A DNA stretch of 7,497 nucleotides from Azonexus sp. (GCA_030697085.1 JAUYQT010000146.1:1-7497); one strand, 5' to 3'; positions 1 to 7,052 are shown, counted from the first letter of the stretch. Notes: generated by a model from the letters alone, not told the origin. Numbers and translations: made by a program.

Positions 1-41
1 AGCAGAGCGAGCAAGGGGAGGAAAAGTGGCTTGAAGGTCAC
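1..41 (-). CDS. Possible 5' end of a divergent gene encoding a secreted or membrane protein (runs off the window)
   Basis: Reading the minus strand from a GTG at 41 gives MTFKPLFLPLLAL and then leaves the window with no stop. A lysine followed by a Leu/Phe/Pro/Ala-rich stretch is what the start of a signal peptide or membrane helix looks like. Upstream there is only a weak GAG as a ribosome site. If real, the gene is divergent from the membrane aminopropyltransferase, and 42-167 is their shared promoter region. The alternatives are plus-strand gene tails. One frame ends with TAG at 69-71 (...EEKWLEGHGRRSKMGKN). Another ends with TGA at 73-75 and uses AGA/AGG codons that are rare in such genomes. 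Only 13 codons are visible, so the call is weak and no function can be given. Confidence 0.3.
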   Translation of the reverse strand, partial: MTFKPLFLPLLAL

Positions 42-167
42 GGTCGACGCTCGAAAATGGGCAAAAATTAGTTGAATGGATGCGTCTATCCGACTGGCAA
101 CCGTCTCAAGCGTTCCCGAATGCAGGCAAAATGTCGGCCAATCCGCTTTCGGTTAGCCTTCCTCGCC

Positions 168-1775
168 ATGCGTCACGCCCTGCTTTTCTCCGTTTTCGTC
201 ATCGCCTCCTGCGGCCTGGCTTATGAGCTGATCGCCGGCGCGCTGGCGTCCTATCTGCTCGGCGATTCGGTGATGCAATTCTCGACGGTGATCGGCACCT
301 ATCTGTTCGCGATGGGTGTCGGATCATGGCTGTCCAAATACATTACCCGTGACCTGATCGGGCGCTTCATTCAGATCGAGCTGATGGTCGGGCTGCTCGG
401 CGGCTTTTCGGCGATTGCCCTGTTTCTGGTTTTCACCTGGCTGGAAGGGCCGTTCAAGCTGGTGCTCTATCTGGTGGTGGTCGGCGTCGGCGTGCTGGTT
501 GGTCTGGAAATTCCATTGGTCATGCGTATTCTGAAGCGGGAGCTGGCCTTCAAGGATCTGGTGTCGCAAGTGCTTACTTTCGACTATCTCGGTGCGCTGG
601 TGGTCTCCATCCTCTTCCCGCTGGTTTTGGCGCCACAGCTCGGCATGGTCCGTACGGGCCTGCTTTTTGGCTTGCTCAACGTCGCTGTGGCCTTGTGGGC
701 GCTGTACCTGTTTCGCGATCAACTACCCGCCCGGCGCTGGCTGGCGACGCAGAGCTGGGCTGTGTTCGCCGCGCTGCTTGCCGGCTTTGCCGGGGCCGGG
801 CAATTGACCACGCTGGCCGAAGCCCACCTCTATGCCGACGAAATCGTCCATGCCGAAACGACGCCCTATCAGCGCATTGTCGTCACTCGCTGGCGCGACG
901 ACCTGCGGCTCTTTCTCAATAACAACCTGCAGTTTTCCTCGCACGACGAATACCGCTATCACGAGGCGTTGGTTCATCCCGCCCTGGCCAGTCTGCCTGG
1001 CGCCCGCCGCGTGCTGGTGCTCGGCGGCGGCGATGGTCTGGCGGTGCGGGAGGTTCTCAAATACCCGAATGTTGAAGCGGTGACGCTGGTCGACCTCGAC
1101 CCGGCGATGACCGAACTCTTCGCCACGGCGCCGCAGCTGGTCGCCTTGAATGCCGGAGCGCTCAAGTCAGAGCGCGTCAAGGTAGTCAATGCCGACGCAC
1201 TGCAATGGCTGGAAGAAAGCCGCGAGTATTTCGATTTCATCGTCATCGACTTTCCCGATCCGGCCAACTTTGCACTGGGCAAACTCTACACCTCGGCGTT
1301 TTACCGCTTGCTGGAAAAGCGCCTGTCAGCGCGCGGTTTGATCGTTGTTCAGTCCACCTCGCCGCTCTACGCCCGCCAATCATTCTGGTGTGTGGTCACG
1401 ACGCTCGAGTCGGTTGGCTTCAAAACCGCGCCTTATCACGCGCTGGTGCCGTCCTTCGGTGAATGGGGTTTCATCATCGCTGGCCGGCAGGATTTTTCAA
1501 TGGCGGCGAGCATGGACGCCATGGCGGGCGCCGGCAGCGCAGAAACTTCGCCGGGTCGTGCGACCATAGGGGCAACCGCTGGCCCTGGGGCCACAGAAAC
1601 AACTGCTGGTCGTACGGTCAACGCGAAAAATATGCGGTTTTTGACGCCAGAGACGATTCCTGATCTGTTCCGTTTTCCGGCCGATATGGCGCGCCTGCCG
1701 GCGGAGGTGAATCAGCTGAACAATCAGGTGCTGGTGCGTTACTTTGAGGCCGAGTGGCGCAAGGTCATTCGCTGA
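168..1775 (+). CDS. speE: Membrane-anchored polyamine aminopropyltransferase (spermidine synthase-like), 535 aa
   Basis: Two-part protein. Residues about 4-215 hold seven predicted membrane helices (about 4-30, 36-58, 68-91, 96-121, 131-154, 158-182, 194-215). Residues about 225-440 are a spermidine-synthase domain, which in this family moves an aminopropyl group from decarboxylated S-adenosylmethionine to a polyamine. Visible signatures are TPYQRI, DEYRYHE (about 260-266), the nucleotide-binding GGGDG (286-290), acidic DLDP (309-312) where soluble SpeE has EID, catalytic-type DFPDP (361-365, both Asp kept) and LYTSAFY. The C-terminus has an RFLTPETIPDLF block and ends LNNQVLVRYFEAEW. An Ala/Gly/Thr-rich linker (about 443-488) interrupts the domain end. 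The ATG at 168 was chosen because MRHALLFSVF leads straight into helix 1. In-frame starts at 120 (ATG) and 72 (TTG) would add 16 or 32 basic residues, and none of the three has a clear Shine-Dalgarno. The true substrate is unknown. No decarboxylase partner is visible. The 3' end overlaps the convergent c-di-GMP gene by 11 bp. Confidence 0.85.
   Translation: MRHALLFSVFVIASCGLAYELIAGALASYLLGDSVMQFSTVIGTYLFAMGVGSWLSKYITRDLIGRFIQIELMVGLLGGFSAIALFLVFTWLEGPFKLVLYLVVVGVGVLVGLEIPLVMRILKRELAFKDLVSQVLTFDYLGALVVSILFPLVLAPQLGMVRTGLLFGLLNVAVALWALYLFRDQLPARRWLATQSWAVFAALLAGFAGAGQLTTLAEAHLYADEIVHAETTPYQRIVVTRWRDDLRLFLNNNLQFSSHDEYRYHEALVHPALASLPGARRVLVLGGGDGLAVREVLKYPNVEAVTLVDLDPAMTELFATAPQLVALNAGALKSERVKVVNADALQWLEESREYFDFIVIDFPDPANFALGKLYTSAFYRLLEKRLSARGLIVVQSTSPLYARQSFWCVVTTLESVGFKTAPYHALVPSFGEWGFIIAGRQDFSMAASMDAMAGAGSAETSPGRATIGATAGPGATETTAGRTVNAKNMRFLTPETIPDLFRFPADMARLPAEVNQLNNQVLVRYFEAEWRKVIR
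1524..1631 (+). repeat. Degenerate tandem duplication of 18 codons in the aminopropyltransferase linker
   Basis: Two adjacent 54-nt units (1524-1577 and 1578-1631) encode AGAGSAETSPGRATIGAT and AGPGATETTAGRTVNAKN. The pattern AG-x-G-x-x-ET-x-x-GR is shared. Several codons are identical (GGC, GAA, GGT CGT) and others differ by one base, so an old in-frame duplication is the simplest reading. Convergent low-complexity drift is possible. The segment lies between the end of the catalytic fold and the conserved RFLTPETIP block, so it is probably a flexible loop. Confidence 0.5.
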
Positions 1776-3516
1776 GCGTTTGCCGTGCCTGCAGGTAAGT
1801 AACGATTTCGTCGAAGGGGAGCGGCTTGCTGTAAAGGTAGCCTTGCAGCACGTCGCAACCCAGGCGGCAGAGAAATTCACGCTGTGCCTCGGTTTCCACC
1901 CCTTCGGCAACCAGCGTCAGGCCAAGATTGTGGCCGAGGGCGATGGTCGCGGCGCAGATCGCGGCATCGTTGGCATCCGTCTCAATATCGGTGACGAAGG
2001 AGCGGTCAATTTTCAGGTGCTGGATCGGCAGATGCTTCAGATAGGCCAGCGATGAATAGCCGGTGCCGAAGTCATCTATCGCCAGCAAAACGCCCATGTT
2101 GGCCAACTGGTCAAGAACGCCCAGGGTGATTTCGGTATTCTGCATGGCGGTGCTTTCGGTGACTTCCAGCTCAATGTCACTCGGTTGCAACTCATTGCAG
2201 GCCAGCGCGCCACGCACCAGCAAGAGCAGATTTTCGTGGCGTAGTTGATGCGCTGAAATATTGATGGCGATGCGGATTTTGTCGAAACCACGCAACTTCA
2301 ACTCGCGAATTTGCCGGCAGGCCTCCCAGATCACCCAGTCGCCCAGCGGTTGTATCAGGCCGGTTTCTTCGGCGATGCCAATGAAACGTAGCGGTGATAC
2401 TGAGCCAAGAATCGGGCTGTTCCAGCGCAGCAGCGCTTCAAGCGCAATAACCTGGCCAGATAGGGCATTGATCTGAGGCTGAAAATGCAGCGAAAACTCA
2501 CACGATTCCGGAGAAATGGCCGCGACCGCAAGGCGTAGGGCGCCCTCCAGGCGCAGGCGTTCGCCGGCCGCGGCATTCATTCGGCTGGCGTAAAACTGGT
2601 GATTGTTCCGGCCGACACTCTTGGCGTGGTACATCGCTGAATCGGCATTGCGTAACAGCGTTGCGGCATCCTGCCCATCGGTCGGGAACAGGCTGATGCC
2701 GATGCTCGGTGTGGCATAAAGCGCGTGCCCGTCCACCTGATAGCTGTCGGCCAGCGTCTGCTGAACTTTGTTGGCAACGCGGGCGGCGATTATTGGCCCG
2801 TCGATTTCAGGCAGAACAACAACGAATTCGTCACCGCCCAGGCGGGCAACCAGATCGCTGCTGCGGATGCATTCGCGCAGGCGATGGGCAACCCTTTGTA
2901 ATACTTCGTCACCAATATGATGGCCGAGGGTGTCGTTGATATTTTTAAAGTTGTCGAGGTCAATCACCATCAGCGCCAGCTGGCGTCCTTCCCGGGCGCA
3001 AATGCGCAGGCTCTGCGTGAGCTGGGTTTCAAATGACAGGCGGTTGGGTAATTGGGTGAGCGGGTCGTGATAAGCCAGATGGGCGAGGCGATCGGCGGCA
3101 TCTTTGCTGGCGCTGATGTCATTAAAGCTGGCGACATAATTTTGCACGACCCCGGCCTCATCACGAATCACCGAGATGGACAACCATTTCGGGTAAGTGC
3201 TGCCGTCTTTGCGCTTATCCCAGATTTCACCCTGCCAGAAATCGTCTTGCAGCAACGACTGCCACATCAATTTATAAAACTCGGGTTCAGCATGGCCGGA
3301 GGAGAGGATTTTCGGATCCTCACCCAGTATCTCGGCTGCACTGTAGCCAGTAAGTTCAGAAAATGTGGCATTAACCGCGACGACACGATTTCTCGCATCA
3401 GTAATCAAAATGGACTCACCGCTTTGCTCAAAGGCGCGTTGCAAAACTGAAAGTGACAGTGCTCCGCTGCCACTTTCGCGTTTGACTGGGGCCGAGCGTT
3501 CACCGGCTTGCCACAT
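1765..3516 (-). CDS. PAS-GGDEF-EAL cyclic-di-GMP signalling protein, 583 aa
   Basis: Cytoplasmic three-domain protein with no membrane helix or signal peptide. An N-terminal PAS sensor (about 22-140; LQRAFEQSGESILITD, FSELTGYSAAEILGEDP, KRKDGSTYPKWLSIS) is followed by a diguanylate cyclase domain (about 145-310) and a c-di-GMP phosphodiesterase domain (about 320-575). The cyclase motif GGDEF is intact at 227-231. Product-inhibition site RSSD (218-221) sits five residues before it. The EAL domain keeps E360-A-L, NIS (419-421), ELEVTES (449-455), DDFGTGYSSL (481-490), LKID (501-504) and AEGVET (537-542). Both activities are therefore possible, and net direction cannot be read from sequence. The PAS ligand is unknown; NPKILSSG-type motifs (here DPKILSSG, 67-74) are common in PAS-GGDEF-EAL proteins. 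The start ATG at 3516 has GGGAG 10 nt upstream. It lies 35 nt behind ychF with no visible terminator, so read-through is likely. The 3' end overlaps the convergent gene. Confidence 0.95.
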   Translation of the reverse strand: MWQAGERSAPVKRESGSGALSLSVLQRAFEQSGESILITDARNRVVAVNATFSELTGYSAAEILGEDPKILSSGHAEPEFYKLMWQSLLQDDFWQGEIWDKRKDGSTYPKWLSISVIRDEAGVVQNYVASFNDISASKDAADRLAHLAYHDPLTQLPNRLSFETQLTQSLRICAREGRQLALMVIDLDNFKNINDTLGHHIGDEVLQRVAHRLRECIRSSDLVARLGGDEFVVVLPEIDGPIIAARVANKVQQTLADSYQVDGHALYATPSIGISLFPTDGQDAATLLRNADSAMYHAKSVGRNNHQFYASRMNAAAGERLRLEGALRLAVAAISPESCEFSLHFQPQINALSGQVIALEALLRWNSPILGSVSPLRFIGIAEETGLIQPLGDWVIWEACRQIRELKLRGFDKIRIAINISAHQLRHENLLLLVRGALACNELQPSDIELEVTESTAMQNTEITLGVLDQLANMGVLLAIDDFGTGYSSLAYLKHLPIQHLKIDRSFVTDIETDANDAAICAATIALGHNLGLTLVAEGVETEAQREFLCRLGCDVLQGYLYSKPLPFDEIVTYLQARQTLSE

Positions 3517-3551
3517 TTTGACTAGTCTCCCTATTCGTATAGAGGGATAGT
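3517..3551 (-). promoter_or_regulatory. Ribosome-binding site of the c-di-GMP gene inside a possible hairpin
   Basis: The 35-nt gap after the ychF stop reads, on the minus strand, TATCCCTCTATACG followed by AATAGGGAGACTAGTC. The Shine-Dalgarno AGGGAG can pair with the upstream TCCCT. A CTAT-ACGA-ATAG stem-loop (3531-3542) can form in the same place. This could reduce translation of the signalling protein unless ribosomes finishing ychF open it. The stems are short, so this is only a suggestion. Confidence 0.3.
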
Positions 3552-4643
3552 TTAGACGTTAAACAAGAAATTTAGTACATCGCCATCTTTTACGACGTAC
3601 TCCTTGCCTTCGGCACGCATTTTGCCGGCTTCTTTGGCGCCCGACTCGCCTTTGTAGGCAATGAAGTCGTCAAAAGCGATGGTCTGGGCACGGATGAAGC
3701 CGCGTTCAAAGTCAGTGTGGATAACACCAGCCGCCTGCGGGGCGGTGTCGCCGACGTGGATGGTCCAGGCGCGAACCTCTTTGACGCCGGCCGTGAAGTA
3801 GGTGGCCAGGCCAAGTAGCTGGTAACCGGTGCGGATCAGGCGGTTCAGGCCAGGTTCGTCGAGGCCGAGGTCGGCCAGGAACATCTGCTTCTCATCATCG
3901 TCCAGATCGGCGATTTCCGATTCGATTGAGGCACAAACGGCAACGACTTCAGCTTTTTCAGCGGCTGCATGGGTGCGGACGCTATCCAGAAGCGGATTGT
4001 TCTCGAAGCCATCTTCGGCGACGTTGGCGACATAGAGCACCGGCTTGGCGGTAATCAGGCACAGCGGCTTGAGGCTGAGCCACTCTTCTTTGGAAAGATC
4101 GAGGGCACGCACCGCCTTGGCCTGGTCAAGCTGGGCAAAACATTTGTCGAGCACGGCCACCAGTGCCTTCGCATCCTTGTCGCCGGCGGTGGCCGGTTTG
4201 CGATAGCGGGCCAGGGCTTTTTCCACGGTCGACATGTCAGCGAGGGCTAATTCCGTATCGATCACTTCAATGTCGCGTAACGGGTCAACGCCGCCGGAAA
4301 CGTGGATCACGTTGTCGTCGGCAAAGCAGCGCACCACATGTACGACGGCATCGGTTTCGCGAATGTTGGCGAGAAATTTGTTACCTAGACCTTCACCTTT
4401 CGAGGCGCCAGCCACCAGGCCGGCGATATCGACGAATTCGACAATGGCCGGTTGCATACGCTGGGGTTTGACGATGGCGGCCAGTTGCCCCATCCGCGGA
4501 TCCGGCACTTCAACGATGCCAACGTTCGGTTCGATGGTGCAGAAGGGGTAATTTTCCGCTGCGATGCCCGACTTGGTCAGCGCATTGAACAGAGTGGATT
4601 TGCCGACGTTGGGCAGGCCGACGATGCCGCATTTCAAAGACAT
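3552..4643 (-). CDS. ychF: YchF/OLA1-type translation-associated P-loop ATPase, 363 aa
   Basis: Obg-family nucleotidase that prefers ATP and binds ribosomes. Family knowledge links it to stress tolerance and start-codon choice. Full length (363 residues; E. coli YchF is of the same size). P-loop GLPNVGKS is at 9-16 and [16 protein letters not shown] at 72-87. At the base-recognition position it has NVAE (207-210) instead of the GTPase NKxD, the mark of the ATP-using YchF branch. The helical middle (about 134-200) is the inserted coiled-coil region. The C-terminal TGS domain (about 281-363) contains [13 protein letters not shown] and ends in [12 protein letters not shown]. Cys35 in [10 protein letters not shown] matches the position reported as the redox-sensitive cysteine in E. 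coli. An AGGA lies 8 nt before ATG 4643. Only 23 nt separate it from pth, so the two are almost certainly cotranscribed. Confidence 0.98.
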   Translation of the reverse strand: MSLKCGIVGLPNVGKSTLFNALTKSGIAAENYPFCTIEPNVGIVEVPDPRMGQLAAIVKPQRMQPAIVEFVDIAGLVAGASKGEGLGNKFLANIRETDAVVHVVRCFADDNVIHVSGGVDPLRDIEVIDTELALADMSTVEKALARYRKPATAGDKDAKALVAVLDKCFAQLDQAKAVRALDLSKEEWLSLKPLCLITAKPVLYVANVAEDGFENNPLLDSVRTHAAAEKAEVVAVCASIESEIADLDDDEKQMFLADLGLDEPGLNRLIRTGYQLLGLATYFTAGVKEVRAWTIHVGDTAPQAAGVIHTDFERGFIRAQTIAFDDFIAYKGESGAKEAGKMRAEGKEYVVKDGDVLNFLFNV

Positions 4644-4666
4644 GGATTTTCCTAAGGTTTTGCCAA

Positions 4667-5245
4667 TTAAATGGCTTTGCCGTGCAACTGTTGTTGAGCG
4701 CCGGCAAAGTCACCGGCAGCAAGTTTCGGCCAGGCCAGCAGGCTGCGGGCGAGGGCGTGTTCAATATCCGGCATTTCTTCCTTGCGTGGCGGATGCAGTA
4801 CAAAATCAACAACCGCTTGCGCCAGATTCAAAGTGCGCGGGTGGCCAATGCCCAGACGCAGGCGCCAGAAATCGGGGCTGCCGAGCTTGGCCTGAATATC
4901 CTTCAAGCCATTATGGCCGCCATTGCCGCCACCTTGCTTGAGGCGAATGCCGCCGGGTGGCAGGTCGAGTTCATCGTGGATAACGAGAATTTCGGCCGGA
5001 GAAATTTTGTAAAAATTAGCCAGCGCCGCGACCGATTGGCCGGAGCGGTTCATAAATGTGGTCGGCTGCAGTAACCAGAGCTCATCGCTGCGGGCTGCCC
5101 GGCCGAAAAACTTGGCTTGCGGCGCGAGTGCGATCTTGAGCTTGTCTGCCAACTGGTCGACAAACCAGAAGCCGACATTGTGTCGGGTAGCGGCGTATTC
5201 CTGGCCCGGGTTACCGAGGCCGACGATCAGGCGAAGTGGATGCAT
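4667..5245 (-). CDS. pth: Peptidyl-tRNA hydrolase (Pth), 192 aa
   Basis: Cleaves the ester bond of peptidyl-tRNAs released from stalled ribosomes and so recycles tRNA; essential in most bacteria. The bacterial Pth fold is complete: LIVGLGNPG with N12, TRHNVGF with catalytic His22, PTTFMNRSG with N66, HDELDLPPG with D91, and [13 protein letters not shown] with H111 and N112. These match the E. coli residues N10, H20, N68, D93, H113 and N114. Length is typical. The start ATG at 5245 gives [14 protein letters not shown], a normal N-terminus. The preceding TTTTTCCCGCC contains no Shine-Dalgarno, and a strong hairpin ends 17 nt before the start, so initiation may be weak or structure-dependent. 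It sits between rplY and ychF, the usual order in betaproteobacteria. Confidence 0.98.
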   Translation of the reverse strand: MHPLRLIVGLGNPGQEYAATRHNVGFWFVDQLADKLKIALAPQAKFFGRAARSDELWLLQPTTFMNRSGQSVAALANFYKISPAEILVIHDELDLPPGGIRLKQGGGNGGHNGLKDIQAKLGSPDFWRLRLGIGHPRTLNLAQAVVDFVLHPPRKEEMPDIEHALARSLLAWPKLAAGDFAGAQQQLHGKAI

Positions 5246-5262
5246 GGCGGGAAAAATGAAAT

Positions 5263-5293
5263 GGCCGCCGGCGGCAAAATGCCTGCGGCGGCC
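5263..5293 (-). terminator. GC-rich hairpin between rplY and pth, terminator- or attenuator-like
   Basis: An 8-bp stem (5263-5270 with 5286-5293), a 2-nt mismatch and a further 4-bp stem (5273-5276 with 5280-5283) close a 3-nt loop. On the minus strand the hairpin is followed by ATTTCATTTTTCCCG, an interrupted T tract. It could partly end rplY transcripts or stabilise their 3' ends. Pth and YchF probably still depend on read-through, as no promoter is visible in the 69-nt gap. Confidence 0.5.
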
Positions 5294-5314
5294 AATGCAG
5301 CAAAGGGCCGAAGA

Positions 5315-5920
5315 TTAGTCGGCGGCAGCTTCGCCTTCAGCGGCAGCAGCGCCGCCCTTGCCGGCAACGATGCTGACCAGAATCGGGTCATCAGAACCGT
5401 GCTGAACCAGTTTGACACCAGCCGGCAGCGCGAGCTGGGAGGCGTGGATGTTGTCACCAATGTTCATGCTGCCGAGGTCAACCGCAATGAACTCAGGCAG
5501 ATCCTTGGCCAGACATTGCACTTCAACTTCGGTCTGGACGTGATTGACCAGGCCATTGTTCAGTTTGACGCCTACGCCTTCGGTTTCATTGGTGTAGTGC
5601 AGCGGCACCATCATGTGCAGTTCGTGGGTCGCATCAACGCGCTGGAAGTCGACGTGCAGAACGAGCGGCTTGTAGGCGTGAACTTGCGTATCGCGCAACA
5701 GAACCTGTTCGGTTTTGCCATTCAGAACCAGATTGATAATGGTTGAATGGAAGGCTTCTTTTTTCAGCTTGAGCAGAATGTCGTTGTGTTCGACTTCGAT
5801 CGATTGCGGCACACCTTCGCCACCGTAAACAATACCGGGGACTTTGGACGCGCGGCGCAGGCGGCGGCTCGCACTCGTGCCCTGCAGCGTGCGCGTTTGC
5901 GCGATTAGTTCAAATTGCAT
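5315..5920 (-). CDS. rplY: 50S ribosomal protein L25, CTC (general stress protein) form, 201 aa
   Basis: Binds 5S rRNA in the large ribosomal subunit. The N-terminal L25 domain (about 1-92; FELIAQTRTLQGTSASRRLRR, VPGIVYGGEG, HNDILLKL) carries the 5S-binding beta-barrel. A second C-terminal beta domain (about 95-185; LHVDFQRVDATHELHMMVPL, DLGSMNIGDNIHASQLALP) makes it the long TL5/CTC form, not the short E. coli L25 of about 94 residues. The last 15 residues are an Ala/Gly/Glu-rich tail, common in proteobacterial CTC proteins. GGAG lies 7 nt before ATG 5920. It is followed by pth after 69 nt and preceded by prs after 121 nt. A leader hairpin sits directly before its ribosome site. Confidence 0.97.
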   Translation of the reverse strand: MQFELIAQTRTLQGTSASRRLRRASKVPGIVYGGEGVPQSIEVEHNDILLKLKKEAFHSTIINLVLNGKTEQVLLRDTQVHAYKPLVLHVDFQRVDATHELHMMVPLHYTNETEGVGVKLNNGLVNHVQTEVEVQCLAKDLPEFIAVDLGSMNIGDNIHASQLALPAGVKLVQHGSDDPILVSIVAGKGGAAAAEGEAAAD

Positions 5921-5939
5921 GGTGTTACTCCAGGTTTTT

Positions 5940-5961
5940 CCTGCTCCGCGACCAGAGCAGG
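5940..5961 (-). promoter_or_regulatory. Leader hairpin directly upstream of the rplY ribosome-binding site
   Basis: A perfect 7-bp stem CCTGCTC/GAGCAGG with an 8-nt loop. On the minus strand it is followed by AAAAACCTGGAG, and the GGAG is the rplY Shine-Dalgarno. No T tract follows it in the rplY direction, so it is not an intrinsic terminator. A leader structure so close to a ribosomal-protein start suggests translational control or 5'-end stabilisation; no matching family was recognised. Confidence 0.4.
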
Positions 5962-5978
5962 AAGTTAAAAAGCAGTGG

Positions 5979-6006
5979 TTAGTTATTAGTCATTAGTCAT
6001 TAGCCA
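5979..6006 (+). repeat. Four tandem heptamers, consensus TTAGTCA, with inverted copies beside them
   Basis: Units are TTAGTTA, TTAGTCA, TTAGTCA and TTAGCCA in perfect 7-nt register. Ten bases further on, 6018-6032 reads as two inverted units (TTAGTCG and the variant TAAGTCG on the minus strand). The direct and inverted parts can pair through 5993-6005 and 6016-6031, with one bulge and two mismatches, around a 10-nt loop. The array lies wholly between the prs stop and the rplY leader hairpin. Confidence 0.65.
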
Positions 6007-6041
6007 ATGTTTGCTGGCGACTAACGACTTAGTTCTTGTGG

Positions 6042-6992
6042 CTAGTCGATAAACAGCGACGACACCGAGTCGTCGTTGCTGATGCGGCGAATGGTTTCGG
6101 CCATTATTTCAGCAACGGAAAGTTGCCGGATACGGGTCGAATGAGCCGCGTCATCACGCAGCGGAATGGTGTCGGTGACGACCAGCGCGTCGAGATCGGA
6201 GTCGTTAACCCGTTCGATCGCCGGGCCGGAAAGGACCGGATGCGTACAGTAGGCGACGACCTGCTTGGCGCCACGCTGTTTGAGCGCAGTGGCCGCCTTG
6301 CACAGCGTGCCGGCGGTGTCGACCATATCATCCATGATGATGCAGGTACGGCCGTCGACTTCACCGATGATATTCATCACTTCGGAAACGTTGGCTTTCG
6401 GACGGCGCTTGTCGATGATCGCCAGGTCGCATTCGAGGCGCTTGGCCAACGAACGAGCGCGGACAACGCCGCCGTGGTCGGGCGAAACGACCATCGGGTT
6501 CTGGTAATTCTGCTTCTGGATGTCTGCGAGCAGAATGGGCAGGGCGTAGATGTTATCGACCGGAATGTCGAAGAAGCCTTGAATTTGTTCGGCGTGTAAA
6601 TCCATGGTCAAAACGCGGTCGACCCCGGATGCAACCAGCATGTTGGCGACCAGCTTGGCGGCGATCGGGACGCGCGATGAGCGCGAGCGACGGTCCTGGC
6701 GGGCGTAGCCGAAATAGGGGATGGCAGCGGTAATCCGGCCGGCTGAGGCGCGCTTGAGCGAATCAACGATAACCAGAAGTTCCATCAGGTTGTCATTGCA
6801 GGGGGCGCAGGTGGATTGCAGCACGAAGATGTCACGACCACGCACATGTTCTTGCAGTTCGACGCTGACTTCACCATCGGAGAAGCGGCCGACATTGGCT
6901 CGACCCAGATCAACATTTAGTTGGGTAGCGACCCCGGCAGCCAGTTTTGGGTTGGCATTGCCAGTGAAGACCATCAAGCTGTTATAGGCCAT
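6042..6992 (-). CDS. prs: Ribose-phosphate pyrophosphokinase (PRPP synthetase), 316 aa
   Basis: Transfers pyrophosphate from ATP to ribose 5-phosphate to make PRPP, precursor of purines, pyrimidines, NAD, histidine and tryptophan; cytoplasmic and usually hexameric. Signatures: the N-terminus [28 protein letters not shown]-site RQDRR at 99-103, metal/ATP motif [18 protein letters not shown] from 130, the flexible-loop [15 protein letters not shown] loop DDMVDTAGT at 221-229, and VVTDTIPL near 271-278. Active-site numbering matches E. coli Prs and the length is typical. ATG 6992 was chosen: the MAYNSL start is the family form and GAGG lies 9 nt upstream. The open frame runs 18 codons further up, but that stretch is leader. 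It sits downstream of tRNA-Gln and upstream of rplY, the standard betaproteobacterial order. Confidence 0.98.
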   Translation of the reverse strand: MAYNSLMVFTGNANPKLAAGVATQLNVDLGRANVGRFSDGEVSVELQEHVRGRDIFVLQSTCAPCNDNLMELLVIVDSLKRASAGRITAAIPYFGYARQDRRSRSSRVPIAAKLVANMLVASGVDRVLTMDLHAEQIQGFFDIPVDNIYALPILLADIQKQNYQNPMVVSPDHGGVVRARSLAKRLECDLAIIDKRRPKANVSEVMNIIGEVDGRTCIIMDDMVDTAGTLCKAATALKQRGAKQVVAYCTHPVLSGPAIERVNDSDLDALVVTDTIPLRDDAAHSTRIRQLSVAEIMAETIRRISNDDSVSSLFID

Positions 6993-7052
6993 TCTCACGT
7001 TCCTCAGGGCGATCTTGTGTTGCTTGCGCATTTTTGCCCGCCACAATGAAAA

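Noticed and set aside
72..167. TTG (72) or ATG (120) start for the aminopropyltransferase
   Set aside because: They add basic residues before helix 1 and lack ribosome sites; the ATG at 168 gives the natural membrane-protein start. Not fully excluded.
1497..1910. 137-codon minus-strand frame across the convergent gene ends
   Set aside because: It overlaps both real genes in another frame; its composition follows the coding of those genes.
3052..3450. 132-codon plus-strand frame opposite the PAS domain
   Set aside because: Antisense to conserved PAS coding sequence, with no ribosome site or recognisable motif.
5117..5746. 209-codon plus-strand open frame spanning pth and rplY in antisense
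   Set aside because: It crosses two well-supported genes and their intergenic hairpin, and its translation has no family features.
5940..5961. Hairpin read as a prs terminator
   Set aside because: In the transcribed direction it is followed by AAAAACC, not a T run, and it abuts the rplY ribosome site.
5979..6006. CRISPR array
   Set aside because: Units are 7 nt with no spacers, and no cas genes are present.
6036..6599. 187-codon plus-strand open frame opposite prs
   Set aside because: It lies wholly antisense to a clear prs gene, has no recognisable domain, and is expected as a shadow in GC-rich sequence.
6993..7046. 18-residue N-terminal extension of Prs
   Set aside because: The family start [15 protein letters not shown] is at 6992 with a good Shine-Dalgarno; the extension is basic leader sequence next to the terminator.
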